From Pseudonocardia benzenivorans CB1190 (GTDB taxonomy: Bacteria; Actinomycetota; Actinomycetes; Mycobacteriales; Pseudonocardiaceae), in assembly GCF_000196675.2 (NCBI RefSeq), contig NC_015312.1, positions 434,001 to 498,000 on the forward strand: a stretch of DNA of 64,000 nucleotides. Direction: 5' to 3'. The position numbers and the translations under genes are program-made. The notes under the pieces were generated by a model. That model had not been told where the DNA came from, made no database searches, and worked only from the letters and a program-made list of their open reading frames with translations. This document shows positions 1 through 8,847 of this stretch, in pieces; the stretch's first letter is position 1, and each line of letters opens with the position of its first letter.

Positions 1-443
1 TGCGTGTGCGGGGCGAGCGGGTCGAGGGCGAGCAGGTAGCCGCCGCGCTCGTCCGCCCGGCCCGCGGCCAGTGCCCACAACCGAAGCAGGGAGCCGTCGA
101 GCTGGAAGTCGTCGGGGACGACCTTGCGGTCGGCGGCGGCGGCGGCGCCGCCGGCGGCGTCGGAACCCGCCCAGGCCTTCGCCAGCGCGACCAGGTCGCA
201 CCGGAAGGCCGAGCGGAGGGCGACGGTCCCGTCGTCGGCCGGGGTGGCCTCCAGCCGGACGCCGGTGGCCGCGGCGGCGGCGCGCACGGCGCGGGCGCGC
301 CCCGCGTCGGCGACCTGGAGGCTCAGCCGGGCCGTCGTCCCGCTGCCGAAGCGCGCGATGCGCCCGGGCCCGCACAGCAGGCCGGCGAGATCGGCCCGCC
401 GCACCGGGCGGGCCTCCGCGGAGAACAGCGACAGCTGAGCCAC
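1..443 (-). CDS. Conserved actinobacterial hypothetical protein (Rv3647c-like), 3' end outside window
   Basis: The reading frame runs leftwards from a GTG at 443 and leaves the window without a stop, so only the first 147 codons are present. The product begins AQLSLFSAEARPVRRADLAG and continues with LLCGPGRIARFGSGTTARLS, a pattern I recall from the Rv3647c family, which sits between topA and the helicase/Tad neighbourhood in mycobacteria. Function is unknown. No membrane segment is visible. The ATG at 462 is in another frame, so GTG 443 is the best start, although its ribosome binding site is weak. The family call rests on remembered similarity plus synteny with the helicase and Tad genes downstream. 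Confidence 0.7.
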   Translation of the reverse strand, partial: MAQLSLFSAEARPVRRADLAGLLCGPGRIARFGSGTTARLSLQVADAGRARAVRAAAAATGVRLEATPADDGTVALRSAFRCDLVALAKAWAGSDAAGGAAAAADRKVVPDDFQLDGSLLRLWALAAGRADERGGYLLALDPLAPHT

Positions 444-526
444 GGGGCGCACGGTAGAACATGCGTTCGATCTTTCGATGGTCGGCGCGCCGGACGGGCC
501 CGCCGCACCCGGTCAGCGGTCGGTGC

Positions 527-1120
527 TCACCTGCCGAGCCGCTGGCAGTTCGGGGCCGCCTCCGCCGCCTTGTTCAGCCGGACGTAGCCGCTCGTGTCGC
601 CCAGGCTCGCCCCGCTCGTCGAGAGCTTGCCCAGCGACGTCGTGGCGTCGGTCAGGGCGCCCTGGAAGGCGTTGACGTCGTTGGGGTCGACGCCGTCGAC
701 GCGGGACTTGGCCTCGCCCAGACTCTGCTCGAACTGGGTGAGCAGGCCGTCGATCCTGGTGACCGTCTCGTTGCCGCCGGCGACCGGTGAGCTGCCGACC
801 GAGCCGAGCTGGCTGCGGCCCTGCTGCACGCCGGAAAGGACCGCCCCGAGGTAGTCGCTGAACGACTTCTTGATCGTCGGCAGGTCGTTGACGCCGGCGA
901 GGTTCGGTGTCTTCTGCGCCGCGTCGAGCATGGGGATCAGCGAGCCGCACACCTTGTCGACCCACGCCACCGGGTCGGCGCCCGGGCCCTGGGTCGGCTG
1001 CGGCGACGGATCGGCCGCCGCCGTCCCCGACACGACGCTCGAGCACCCGCCCAGCAGCACCGTGAACGCCAACGCCACGGTGGCGACGACGGTGGTCAGC
1101 GGGCGGGAACGGCGCGGCAT
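527..1120 (-). CDS. Secreted lipoprotein, paralogue of the next gene
   Basis: 197-residue protein. A basic N-terminus and a hydrophobic stretch (VVATVALAFTVLL) end in the lipobox LLGGC, so it should be exported, lipidated at the cysteine and anchored to the outer face of the membrane. The mature part is alpha-helical, polar and has two further cysteines (VCGSLIP and the C-terminal NCQRL), a possible disulfide. The ATG at 1120 is chosen over one 33 bp upstream because GGGGGAG lies just before it. It shares spacing of motifs, including ALTDA and NCQ-L, with the product at 1233-1775, so the two are tandem duplicates. No enzymatic motif is recognisable; the role is unknown. Confidence 0.85.
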   Translation of the reverse strand: MPRRSRPLTTVVATVALAFTVLLGGCSSVVSGTAAADPSPQPTQGPGADPVAWVDKVCGSLIPMLDAAQKTPNLAGVNDLPTIKKSFSDYLGAVLSGVQQGRSQLGSVGSSPVAGGNETVTRIDGLLTQFEQSLGEAKSRVDGVDPNDVNAFQGALTDATTSLGKLSTSGASLGDTSGYVRLNKAAEAAPNCQRLGR

Positions 1121-1232
1121 TCGGGAACTCCCCCGGTGGGCTGGTGCGGGCATCCGGGCCCAGTCTCCCGCACCCGGGAACGGGCGGGCCGCGAGCGTCC
1201 GCGGCCCGCCCGTCGACGGTCGTGCCCGTGCG

Positions 1233-1775
1233 TCAGCCGGTCTGCTGCAGTTTCTGGCAGTTCGCGGCCTTGGCGGCGGCAGCGTTGATGTCGGCGTTGC
1301 CGTTGAGGCCGCTGGTGTCGAGCTTCGACAGCTGCTGCAACGGGCTCAACGCATCGGTCAGCGCGCCCGTCAGCGCCGACGGGTCGTTGGTGTCGACGTT
1401 CTGCAGCTGCTGGCGGGCCTGGTCGAACGAGGACTTGACCGAGGTCAGCGTCGACTTCAGCTGGGTGACGACGGCGTCGCCACCGTCGATCGGCGAGGGT
1501 CCGAGCTTCCCCATCGAGTCGATCGAGCCCTGCACCGCGGTGCTCGCCGTACCGAGGTAGTCGCTCAGCCCCTGGATGGCCTTGTCGGGGTTCGAGCTGT
1601 CGATGTTCGGCTGCGTCTTGACCGCGTCGGTGAAGGTCAGGATCGAGCTGCAGAGTCCGTCGGCCCAGGCGACGTCGGCGTCGCTCGGGCCACTGCTGCA
1701 GCCGCCGACGACCGTGGCCAGCGCCGCCGCGACGGCGACCGCCGCGACGCGCAGGGATCGGGGGGTACGGCGCAC
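1233..1775 (-). CDS. Secreted lipoprotein, paralogue of the previous gene
   Basis: 180-residue lipoprotein starting at GTG 1775, with GGAG seven bases upstream. The signal peptide (RSLRVAAVAVAAALATV) ends in the lipobox VVGGC. The mature protein resembles the neighbour at 527-1120: an LCSSIL cysteine near the N-terminus, a central helical region with VKSSFDQARQQLQNVDTND, ALTDALSPLQQL, and the C-terminal NCQKLQQTG. The gap to the downstream gene is 112 bp and both lie on the same strand, so co-transcription is possible but not shown. Function is unknown. A longer upstream start would add an Arg/Pro-rich non-signal extension and is unlikely. Confidence 0.85.
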   Translation of the reverse strand: MRRTPRSLRVAAVAVAAALATVVGGCSSGPSDADVAWADGLCSSILTFTDAVKTQPNIDSSNPDKAIQGLSDYLGTASTAVQGSIDSMGKLGPSPIDGGDAVVTQLKSTLTSVKSSFDQARQQLQNVDTNDPSALTGALTDALSPLQQLSKLDTSGLNGNADINAAAAKAANCQKLQQTG

Positions 1776-1966
1776 GGGATGCTCCGTTCTCTCGGGTCTC
1801 GGGGGATGGGGCGGCGGCGGTCGGCGACGGTGCCGCGGCGACCTGCCACGGCCACGGACGCGCGCGGCAGGGACCGAGCTGCTCGGTCTCGTGCGCATCA
1901 CGTCCTCCGGGGGAGCTCCGACGCCCGGGCGCGCCGCGGGCAGCGGACATTACTGGGACTTCCGGA

Positions 1967-2014
1967 CACGACGAAGGCCACCCACCCGAAAGGGGGTGGA
2001 TGGCCTCCGTCGTG
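1967..2014 (-). terminator. Long hairpin terminator downstream of hppA
   Basis: An inverted repeat of about 21 bp per arm (CACGACGAAGGCCACCCACC pairing with the 3' arm) closes on a GAAA loop and contains only a couple of mismatches or G-U pairs. It lies 48 bp beyond the hppA stop on the minus strand. There is no clean T-run, as is usual in high-GC actinobacteria. Confidence 0.75.
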
Positions 2015-2061
2015 ACCTGCGGCGACGCCGTCCCGTCAACGGACGACGACGCCCTCGGCGA

Positions 2062-4389
2062 TCAGCCGACCGGGTCCTCCACAGGGGTGTCCGCGATGGC
2101 CGTGGAGCGGCGCTTCGAGACCACGACCGCCGCGACGATGATCGCGACCGCGACCAGCGCGATGACGACGCGCAGCGGACCCGACGCCGAGTCGCCGACC
2201 GAGAACACCACGATGGCCGGGGCGATCAGCACCGAGACCAGGTTCATGACCTTGATCAGCGGGTTGATGGACGGGCCTGCGGTGTCCTTGAACGGGTCAC
2301 CGACGGTGTCGCCGATGATCGTCGCCTCGTGGGCGGGCGAGCCCTTGCCGCCGTGGTTGCCGTCCTCGACGAGCTTCTTCGCGTTGTCCCAGGCGCCACC
2401 GGAGTTGGCGAGGAAGATCGCCATCAGGGTGCCCGCCGCGATGGCGCCGGCCAGGTAGCCGGCCAGCGGGCCGACACCGAGGCCGAAGCCGACCGCGATC
2501 GGGGCGAAGATCGCGAGCAGACCGGGGGTGGCCAGCTCGCGAAGCGAGTCACGGGTGCAGATGTCGACGACGCGGCCGTACTCCGGACGCGTCGTGCCCG
2601 CCATGATCCCGGGGTCGCTGCGGAACTGCCGCCGGACCTCGAACACGATCGCGCCCGCGGCGCGGGTCACGGCGTTGATCGCCAGGCCCGAGAACATGAA
2701 CACGACCGCGGCACCGATGATCACACCGACGAGGGTGTTCGGCGAGAACACCTCGAAGGCGAACGCGGTGCCCACGTCGGACGCCGCGGCGCCGGCCTTC
2801 GACAGCGCCTGGGTGATCGCGTCGCGGTAGGACCCGAACAGCGCGGTGGCGGCGAGCACCGCCGTCGCGATCGCGATGCCCTTGGTGATGGCCTTGGTCG
2901 TGTTCCCGACCGCGTCGAGCTCGGTGAGGATGCCGACGCCGTCGCCCTCGACGTCGCCCGACATCTCCGCGATGCCCTGCGCGTTGTCGGAGACCGGGCC
3001 GAAGGTGTCCATCGCGACGATGACGCCGACCGTGGTCAGCAGGCCGGTGCCCGCGAGTGCCACGGCGAACAGCGCCACGGTGATCGACGCCGTCGCCAGC
3101 GCGAACGCGCCGAACACGGCCGCGCCGATGACGATCGCCGTGTAGACGGCCGACTCGAAACCGATCGAGATGCCGGCGAGGATGACCGTCGCCGACCCGG
3201 TCAGCGACGACTGGCCGACCGTCTTGACCGGCTTGTCCTCGGTTCCGGTGAAGTAGCCGGTCAGCCACAGGATGACGCCGGCGAGCACGATGCCGATGAT
3301 CACCGCGATCGACGCGATCATGCGCGGGTCGGCCCCGCCCATGGCCGCGACGACGGTCGTGTCGGTCGGGGTGCTCTGGCCGTTGTTGCCCAGCTGGCCG
3401 AACGAACCCGGCAGGTACAGGTACGCCGCGACGACGCACAGCACGGCCGAGATCAGCGCCGAGATGTAGAAGCTGCGGTTGATCGCCTTGAGGCCGCCCT
3501 CGTTGGGACGGGCCCTGGTGATGTAGACGCCGATGACCGCGGTGATCACGCCGATCGCGGGGACGATCAGCGGGAACAGCAGGCCCTGCAGGCCGAACGC
3601 CGCGCTGCCCAGGATGAGGGCCGCGACCAGCGTCACCGCGTAGGACTCGAACAGGTCGGCGGCCATGCCCGCACAGTCGCCGACGTTGTCACCGACGTTG
3701 TCGGCGATCGTCGCGGCGTTGCGCGGGTCGTCCTCGGGGATGCCCTGTTCGACCTTGCCGACCAGGTCGGCACCGACGTCGGCGGCCTTGGTGAAGATGC
3801 CGCCGCCGACACGCATGAACATCGCGAGCAGCGCGGCGCCGAACCCGAAGCCCTCGAGGACCTTGGGGGCCTCACCGGCGTAGGACAACACGACGAGCGA
3901 GGCGCCGAACAGGCCGAGGCCGACGGTGAACATGCCGACCACGCCGCCGGTGCGGAACGCGATCCGGGTGGCCTTCTCGCGGCCGCCCGCCTCGCGCGAG
4001 GCCGCGGCGACGCGGATGTTGGCGCGGGTGGCGAGCCACATGCCGAGATAGCCGATCGTCGCGGAGAAGACCGCGCCGACGATGAAGAAGATCGAGCGAC
4101 CGATGCGCTCGCCGATGCCGTCCGCGGGGAGCGCGAAGAGCAGAAGGAACACGATCACGACGAAAATGCCGAGCGTGCGGAACTGTCTGTTGAGGTAAGC
4201 CGCGGCACCTTCCTGGACCGCTCGGCCGATGTCCTGCATCTTCTCGGTGCCCTGGCCTGCGGCCAGAACCTCCCGGAGCAGTACGTAGCCGATGGCCAGG
4301 GCAGCGAGTGCGACCACCGCGACCACGCCGACGACGACGCGGTCGCTCGCGCCGAGCTCGAGGCCCGCTGCGAGGGTGGACGAGGGCAT
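2062..4389 (-). CDS. hppA: Membrane-bound proton-translocating pyrophosphatase, K+-independent type
   Basis: 775-residue polytopic membrane protein, the usual length for H+-PPases, with about 16 hydrophobic segments. It hydrolyses pyrophosphate and pumps protons across the plasma membrane. The catalytic loops are intact: DVGADLVGKVE (residues 204-214), the acidic block EDDPRNAATIADNVGDNVGD, and C-terminal GDTVGDPFKDTAGPS. The segment GNTTKAITKG (495-504) has lysine at the position that is alanine in K+-dependent enzymes, the established marker of the K+-independent class. ATG 4389 is preceded by AGGAG at good spacing. It is divergent from the helicase gene. PPi from the purine and acetyl-CoA synthesis enzymes in this window is a plausible substrate source (inference). 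Confidence 0.97.
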   Translation of the reverse strand: MPSSTLAAGLELGASDRVVVGVVAVVALAALAIGYVLLREVLAAGQGTEKMQDIGRAVQEGAAAYLNRQFRTLGIFVVIVFLLLFALPADGIGERIGRSIFFIVGAVFSATIGYLGMWLATRANIRVAAASREAGGREKATRIAFRTGGVVGMFTVGLGLFGASLVVLSYAGEAPKVLEGFGFGAALLAMFMRVGGGIFTKAADVGADLVGKVEQGIPEDDPRNAATIADNVGDNVGDCAGMAADLFESYAVTLVAALILGSAAFGLQGLLFPLIVPAIGVITAVIGVYITRARPNEGGLKAINRSFYISALISAVLCVVAAYLYLPGSFGQLGNNGQSTPTDTTVVAAMGGADPRMIASIAVIIGIVLAGVILWLTGYFTGTEDKPVKTVGQSSLTGSATVILAGISIGFESAVYTAIVIGAAVFGAFALATASITVALFAVALAGTGLLTTVGVIVAMDTFGPVSDNAQGIAEMSGDVEGDGVGILTELDAVGNTTKAITKGIAIATAVLAATALFGSYRDAITQALSKAGAAASDVGTAFAFEVFSPNTLVGVIIGAAVVFMFSGLAINAVTRAAGAIVFEVRRQFRSDPGIMAGTTRPEYGRVVDICTRDSLRELATPGLLAIFAPIAVGFGLGVGPLAGYLAGAIAAGTLMAIFLANSGGAWDNAKKLVEDGNHGGKGSPAHEATIIGDTVGDPFKDTAGPSINPLIKVMNLVSVLIAPAIVVFSVGDSASGPLRVVIALVAVAIIVAAVVVSKRRSTAIADTPVEDPVG

Positions 4390-4410
4390 GCGTTCTCCTG
4401 GTTCGTGCGG

Positions 4411-4468
4411 ACTCTAGGTACCAGGGAAACGTTGACGACATCCCTGGCGTCATGCTCGTCGTCCCTGG
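4411..4468 (-). promoter_or_regulatory. hppA promoter with three phased CCAGGGA/TCCCTGG sites
   Basis: On the minus strand TAGAGT (4416-4411) is a good -10 element about 22 bp before the hppA start. The 7-bp motif occurs as CCAGGGA at 4421-4427 and as TCCCTGG at 4441-4447 and 4462-4468. Site spacing is 20 and 21 bp, about two helical turns, so all three would face the same side of the DNA. The first site lies within the expected core promoter. The cognate regulator is unknown. Confidence 0.45.
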
Positions 4469-4684
4469 TGACAGCGACGACGGGCGTTCAGAGTGTAGGT
4501 GTGACCTGTCACGTGCACCGCGAAGGGTTGTCCGTATCGCACCTGTGGTAACGGTTCGATCACGAGTTCGCCGGGTTCATGATCGAGAACTCGCGGTCAG
4601 GAGCGCGCGTCCGACTGTCGGTGCGGTGTGTCAGGCTCGGCGGATGTCGTGCCCTCGGGGTCGCAGTGGTGGGAGGAGCATGCC

Positions 4685-7036
4685 GTGTCGGTGACGGACG
4701 CGTCGCGCGCCGTGGGAGCCGGCACGGGGCGGGGCGACCGGCTGCTCGCGCGGGTCCTCGCCGGGTCCGACGTCGGGGACGTCGTCTCGCCGCTGCGGCA
4801 CAGCGTGCAGCTGCCCGCGCGTCCCGGCAGGCCGGCGGCGTGGCCCGGGTGGGTGCCGGCCGTCGTCGTCGACGCCCTGCGCGCCCACGGCATCGACCGG
4901 CCGTGGACGCACCAGGTCGAGGGGGCCGAGCTCGCCCACGCGGGCCGGGACGTCGTCGTCGCCACCGGGACGGCGTCGGGGAAGTCGCTGGTCTACCAGC
5001 TGCCCGTGCTCACCCGGTTCGTCGCCGACCGCCGCGCGACCGCGCTGTACCTCTCGCCCACCAAGGCGCTGGCCGCCGACCAGCTGCGCGCCCTCGAGGC
5101 GCTCGACGTGCCCGATGTGCGGGCGACGACCGTCGACGGCGACACCCCGGCCGAGGAGCGCGACTGGGCCCGGCGCAACGCGCGCTGGATATACAGCAAC
5201 CCCGACATGCTGCACCGGTCGATCCTGCCCCGGCACGCGAGCTGGGCGACCTTCCTGCGCCGGCTCAGCTACGTCGTGGTCGACGAGTGCCACACCTACC
5301 GCGGGGTCTTCGGCTCGCACGTGGCGCTGCTGCTGCGCCGGCTGCTGCGGGTCGCCGCCCGCTACGGCGCGCGGCCGACGATCGTGCTCGCCTCCGCGAC
5401 CGTCGCCGATCCCGGGCCGTTCGCGACGGTGCTCACCGGCCGCGACGTCGCCGCCGTGACCGACGACGGCTCGCCCCGCTCCGCGCGGACCGTCGCGCTC
5501 TGGGAACCGCCGCTGCTGCCCGAACTGTCGGGGGAGAACGCGGCGCCGGTGCGCCGCGCCGCCGGGACCGAAGCCGCGCGGATGCTGGCCGACCTCGTCG
5601 TCGAGGGCGCCCGGACCCTGGCGTTCGTCCGGTCGCGGCGCGGTGCGGAGCTGACGGCGATGGGGGCGCGGCGGCTGCTCGCCGAGGCCGCGCCCGAGCT
5701 GGTCGGCCGCGTTGAGTCCTACCGCAGCGGCTACCTGCCCGAGGAGCGTCGCGAGCTGGAGGCCGCCCTGGCCGGTGGCCGGCTGCTCGGCGTCGCCTCG
5801 ACCAACGCGCTCGAGCTGGGGATGGACATCGCCGGGCTCGACGCGGTCGTCGTCGCCGGGTTCCCGGGGACGCGAGCGTCGTTCTGGCAGCAGGCGGGGC
5901 GTGCCGGGCGGGCGGCGGAGGAGGCCCTCGTCGTCCTCGTGGCCCGCGACGACCCGATGGACACCTACCTCGTCCACCACCCTGACGCGCTGCTCGGTGC
6001 GCCCGTCGAACGGTGCGTGCTCGACCCCGCCAACCCCTACGTCCTGGCGCCGCACCTGGCCTGTGCGGCGGCCGAGCTCCCGCTCACGGCGGCCGACCTC
6101 GACGGTGTCTTCGCCGGCACGCCCGCCGAGGCGGTCCTCGACGCGCTGGTCGACGACGGTGTCCTGCGCAGGCGGCCCACCGGCTGGTTCTGGCCGTCGG
6201 CCAGCGAGTGGCCTGCGTCGTCGGTCGACATCCGGGGGTCCGGGCTCGGGCAGATCGCGCTCGTCGAGGCCGGGACCGGGCGGATGCTGGGCACCGTCGA
6301 CGCCGGCTCCGCCCCCGCCACCGCACACCCCGGCGCGGTGTACCTGCACCGTGGGGAGAGCTACGTCGTCGACTCGCTGGACCTCGACGCCGGGCTCGCG
6401 CTCGTCCACCCCGACAACCCCGACTGGCGTACCGACGCCCGGTCCACCGCCGACGTCGAGATCGTCGCCGAGCTGTGCCGGTCCGAGCACGGGCCGGTCG
6501 GCGTGAGCTACGGCGAGACCCGGGTGACCACGCAGGTCGTCGGCTACCAGCGGCGGGCCCTCGACGGCCGGGTGCTGGAGACGGTGCCGCTCGACATGCC
6601 CGAGCAGACCCTGGACACCCGCGCGGTCTGGTACACGATCGACGACGCGGCCCTCGCCGACGCCGGGATCGTCCCTGCACGGATCCCGGGGGCGCTGCAC
6701 GCCGCCGAGCACGCCGCGATCGGGCTGCTCCCGCTCTTCGCGATCTGCGACCGGTGGGACATCGGCGGCATGTCGACGGCCCTGCACCCCCAGACCGGGC
6801 TGCCGACCGTGTTCGTCCACGACGGGCATCCCGGTGGCGCGGGACTCGCGGAGCGCGGGCACGGCGTCATGCAGCGGTGGCTCGCCGCCACCCGGGCCGC
6901 GATCGCCGAGTGCGAGTGCCGGACCGGCTGCCCGTCCTGCGTCCAGTCCCCGAAGTGCGGGAACGGCAACAACCCGCTGGACAAGGCGGGGGCGGTCGTC
7001 GTGCTGGACCTGGTGCTGGGCGCCCTGCGGGGCTGA
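4685..7036 (+). CDS. sftH: SF2 DNA helicase with C-terminal DUF1998 (SftH/MrfA-like)
   Basis: 783-residue DEAH/DECH-box helicase. Motif I is ATGTASGKS (about residues 93-101), motif II DECH, motif III SAT, motif V STNALELGMDIAG and motif VI QQAGRAGR. The C-terminal DUF1998 domain ends in a four-cysteine cluster, CECRTGCPSC then CGNGNN, a probable zinc site as in Bacillus MrfA and mycobacterial SftH. Family members are 3'-to-5' DNA translocases or helicases; MrfA acts in repair of mitomycin damage. The start is GTG 4685 because GGGAGGAG lies 6 bp upstream; an upstream in-frame GTG at 4628 lacks one. The gene faces the Tad operon, the conserved helicase/secretion neighbourhood. Whether helicase and pilus are functionally linked is not known. 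Confidence 0.92.
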   Translation: MSVTDASRAVGAGTGRGDRLLARVLAGSDVGDVVSPLRHSVQLPARPGRPAAWPGWVPAVVVDALRAHGIDRPWTHQVEGAELAHAGRDVVVATGTASGKSLVYQLPVLTRFVADRRATALYLSPTKALAADQLRALEALDVPDVRATTVDGDTPAEERDWARRNARWIYSNPDMLHRSILPRHASWATFLRRLSYVVVDECHTYRGVFGSHVALLLRRLLRVAARYGARPTIVLASATVADPGPFATVLTGRDVAAVTDDGSPRSARTVALWEPPLLPELSGENAAPVRRAAGTEAARMLADLVVEGARTLAFVRSRRGAELTAMGARRLLAEAAPELVGRVESYRSGYLPEERRELEAALAGGRLLGVASTNALELGMDIAGLDAVVVAGFPGTRASFWQQAGRAGRAAEEALVVLVARDDPMDTYLVHHPDALLGAPVERCVLDPANPYVLAPHLACAAAELPLTAADLDGVFAGTPAEAVLDALVDDGVLRRRPTGWFWPSASEWPASSVDIRGSGLGQIALVEAGTGRMLGTVDAGSAPATAHPGAVYLHRGESYVVDSLDLDAGLALVHPDNPDWRTDARSTADVEIVAELCRSEHGPVGVSYGETRVTTQVVGYQRRALDGRVLETVPLDMPEQTLDTRAVWYTIDDAALADAGIVPARIPGALHAAEHAAIGLLPLFAICDRWDIGGMSTALHPQTGLPTVFVHDGHPGGAGLAERGHGVMQRWLAATRAAIAECECRTGCPSCVQSPKCGNGNNPLDKAGAVVVLDLVLGALRG

Positions 7037-7518
7037 GCACGCCCGGCGACCCGGCCGGGACCACCGCCGAGCGTGACGGCCGCCGCCGGCCGACCCGTCG
7101 GGGGCCGGACCGGCCGGCAGCGGCCCTGTATGCGGTGGAGCCGAATGGGGGTCGGCTCTAAGGCGCTCCGGCCCCACCGCGGTCTGGGGAGCGTGCTCGG
7201 CGTCGGGGTTCCGGCGACGTGCCGTCACCCTGACGTGGTCTAGTAGGTCAGCCGGACCGGGTCGTCGCCACCCGTCGTCGCCGATCGGTGCACGTGCAAC
7301 GACGAGCGCCGCTTCCTGTGTCGCCGGGTGGCAATCCGGCGCCGGACGTGGGATAACGGCGCGCGTACCGGTCCGGGGCCCCCGCTCGTCCGGAGCGGTC
7401 GACCGCTCGGCGCGCGCCTTGGCCCTGTCGGTGGGCGTGCTTCCGCCGACCGGAGCGCGGCGAAACGGACGCCACCGACCTCGGGCGCTGGGCCGGATGC
7501 CGGTCACGGACAGCGGCG
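7037..7518. other. Convergent intergenic gap between helicase and Tad operon
   Basis: 482 bp with no convincing gene. The gap lies between the 3' ends of the helicase gene (plus) and the Tad operon (minus), so it should hold terminators. A 7-bp perfect hairpin (GAGCCGA/TCGGCTC, 7136-7156) followed by TAAGG is the only clear candidate. The cold-shock gene found near this helicase in mycobacteria is not present here. Confidence 0.5.
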
Positions 7519-8505
7519 TCACAGCCCACCGTCCGGGCGCTCGACGGGACCGGCGCGGGCGCGCGCGTGTGCCTCGGAGCCACCGAACAGGGAGAACGCC
7601 CTGGTCACGGTCACCTCCACGACCGCGTCCCACCCGTCGAGGGTGCACCGGCGCACCGTCGAGCCCATCGCGGCGGCGACCGCCTCCGCGCGGGGACAGG
7701 CCGACCGTTCGCCGAGCGCGGCGTCGGTGGCTGCGGCGAGCGCGGACAGGTCGGCGGCGGCCTCGGCCCGATGCCGGGCGAGGACGGCCGATCCGACGTC
7801 GACCCCGACCGCCGCGATCGCAAGGAGCAACGCCGCGACGGCCGCGCCCCAGACGGTCGCGACGCCGGAGTCGTCGGCCGGGACGCCGGGGCGGCCGCGG
7901 CCGACGCCGCCGGGTGCGCAGCCCACGGCCCGCCGGGCGGCGTGGGCGTCGTCTCGTGGCCGCCGCGGCGCCGGGTTCGTCCCGGTCCCGACCGCCTGAC
8001 GTCGCGGGGCCCGCCGCGTGGCCCGTCGCGCGATCCGACGCCGTCGACGCGGCCGACGCAGGCCGGTGCCGGAGAGGATCAGCAGGCCTGCGCCCGCCTC
8101 GCGTCCCGCACCGCTCGGGTTCGGACCGGGCACCGCGTCGGCTCCGCCGGAGCCCGCGGCCGGCGGTTCCTCGTCGCCGGCGGGGCCGGGCACGGGACCG
8201 GACTCCGGCTCGGCGACCGCGACCGCCCGGCCGCCGACCTGCAGCGGGAGCGGCCGGACGGGCGCCGCGGTCACGACGACGAGGATCTCGTCGCCGGAGG
8301 TCGTGATCTCGACGGCGGCTCCCGGCGGAGCCAGCCGGCCCGCCACGGCGCGACCCCGTTCGGGCTCGCCACGTGCGGCCAACCGGGCGGCCTCACGAGC
8401 GGCGTCGGTGCAGCGCACCGCCGCCACGACGGTGAGGACGGCACCGACGGCCGCGAGCGTCACCAGGACGAGAACCCCCAGCACGAGCGCGGCCTCGACC
8501 GTCAC
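7519..8505 (-). CDS. TadE-type pseudopilin with a second TadE-like module in the same frame
   Basis: One uninterrupted 328-codon frame. The first module (GAVTVEAALVLGVL..., a single membrane helix, then CTDAAREAARLAARG) matches the Rv3655c-like TadE family and would normally end near AVAEPESG. The frame continues through about 90 residues rich in Pro, Arg and Gly into a second hydrophobic module (DDSGVATVWGAAVAALLLAI...), which matches the Rv3654c-like 'helicase/secretion neighbourhood TadE-like' protein. These are normally two genes. Either they are fused here or a frameshift hides the first stop; a GTG at 7926 could start the second module separately. TadE proteins are minor pseudopilins of Flp pili. 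Start GTG 8505 is uncertain because no ATG lies in frame near the flp stop. Confidence 0.7.
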   Translation of the reverse strand: MTVEAALVLGVLVLVTLAAVGAVLTVVAAVRCTDAAREAARLAARGEPERGRAVAGRLAPPGAAVEITTSGDEILVVVTAAPVRPLPLQVGGRAVAVAEPESGPVPGPAGDEEPPAAGSGGADAVPGPNPSGAGREAGAGLLILSGTGLRRPRRRRRIARRATRRAPRRQAVGTGTNPAPRRPRDDAHAARRAVGCAPGGVGRGRPGVPADDSGVATVWGAAVAALLLAIAAVGVDVGSAVLARHRAEAAADLSALAAATDAALGERSACPRAEAVAAAMGSTVRRCTLDGWDAVVEVTVTRAFSLFGGSEAHARARAGPVERPDGGL

Positions 8506-8537
8506 CGCACCATGGTCGTCCGGGGGTCTGCGGCCGG

Positions 8538-8792
8538 TCAGACCGTCGTCGACAGCGCGCGTTCGACGAGGCCGGTCAGCGCGGTCACGACGTTCTCCCC
8601 GCTCACGACGCTGTAGAGCACCGCGGCGAACGCCGCCGCGGCCAAGGTGCCGATCGCGTACTCGACCGTGCTCATCCCGGCGTCGTCGGCGAGCAGCCGA
8701 CGGGCCCGGCGCAGCAGGGCGGTCCGGAACCGCACGGGAACCCGCGGGGGCGGCAGCATGCGGGACATCGCGCGGGACATCAGTCGGGACAT
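8538..8792 (-). CDS. Flp-type major pilin (DUF4244 family)
   Basis: 84-residue prepilin. A basic leader is followed by DDAGMSTVEYAIGTLAAAAF and a hydrophobic helix. The pattern G-MSTVE fits prepilin peptidase cleavage after glycine with the conserved glutamate at +5 of the mature protein, leaving a short mature subunit of about 46 residues. ATG 8792 has AAGGAG seven bases upstream. It lies between tadC and tadE, the normal place of the Rv3656c-like pilin. The product should be inserted in the membrane and polymerised by TadA/B/C. No prepilin peptidase gene is recognisable in this window. Confidence 0.9.
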   Translation of the reverse strand: MSRLMSRAMSRMLPPPRVPVRFRTALLRRARRLLADDAGMSTVEYAIGTLAAAAFAAVLYSVVSGENVVTALTGLVERALSTTV

Positions 8793-8847
8793 GGTGTTCT
8801 CCTTCTCGGGTGTGGAACCGACCGGACGGGTCGGGCGTGTGCACGGC

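Noticed and set aside
1576..4551. A 991-codon open frame on the plus strand opposite hppA, and a 1005-codon frame opposite the helicase (4631-7648).
   Set aside because: Both are antisense frames of strongly conserved genes. Their products are Arg/Asp/Gly-rich with no motif, as expected from GC-rich third positions.
8506..8844. N-terminal extension of the TadE frame across the flp gene.
   Set aside because: It overlaps flp in another frame, has no hydrophobic or pilin features, and flp has its own strong ribosome binding site and cleavage motif.
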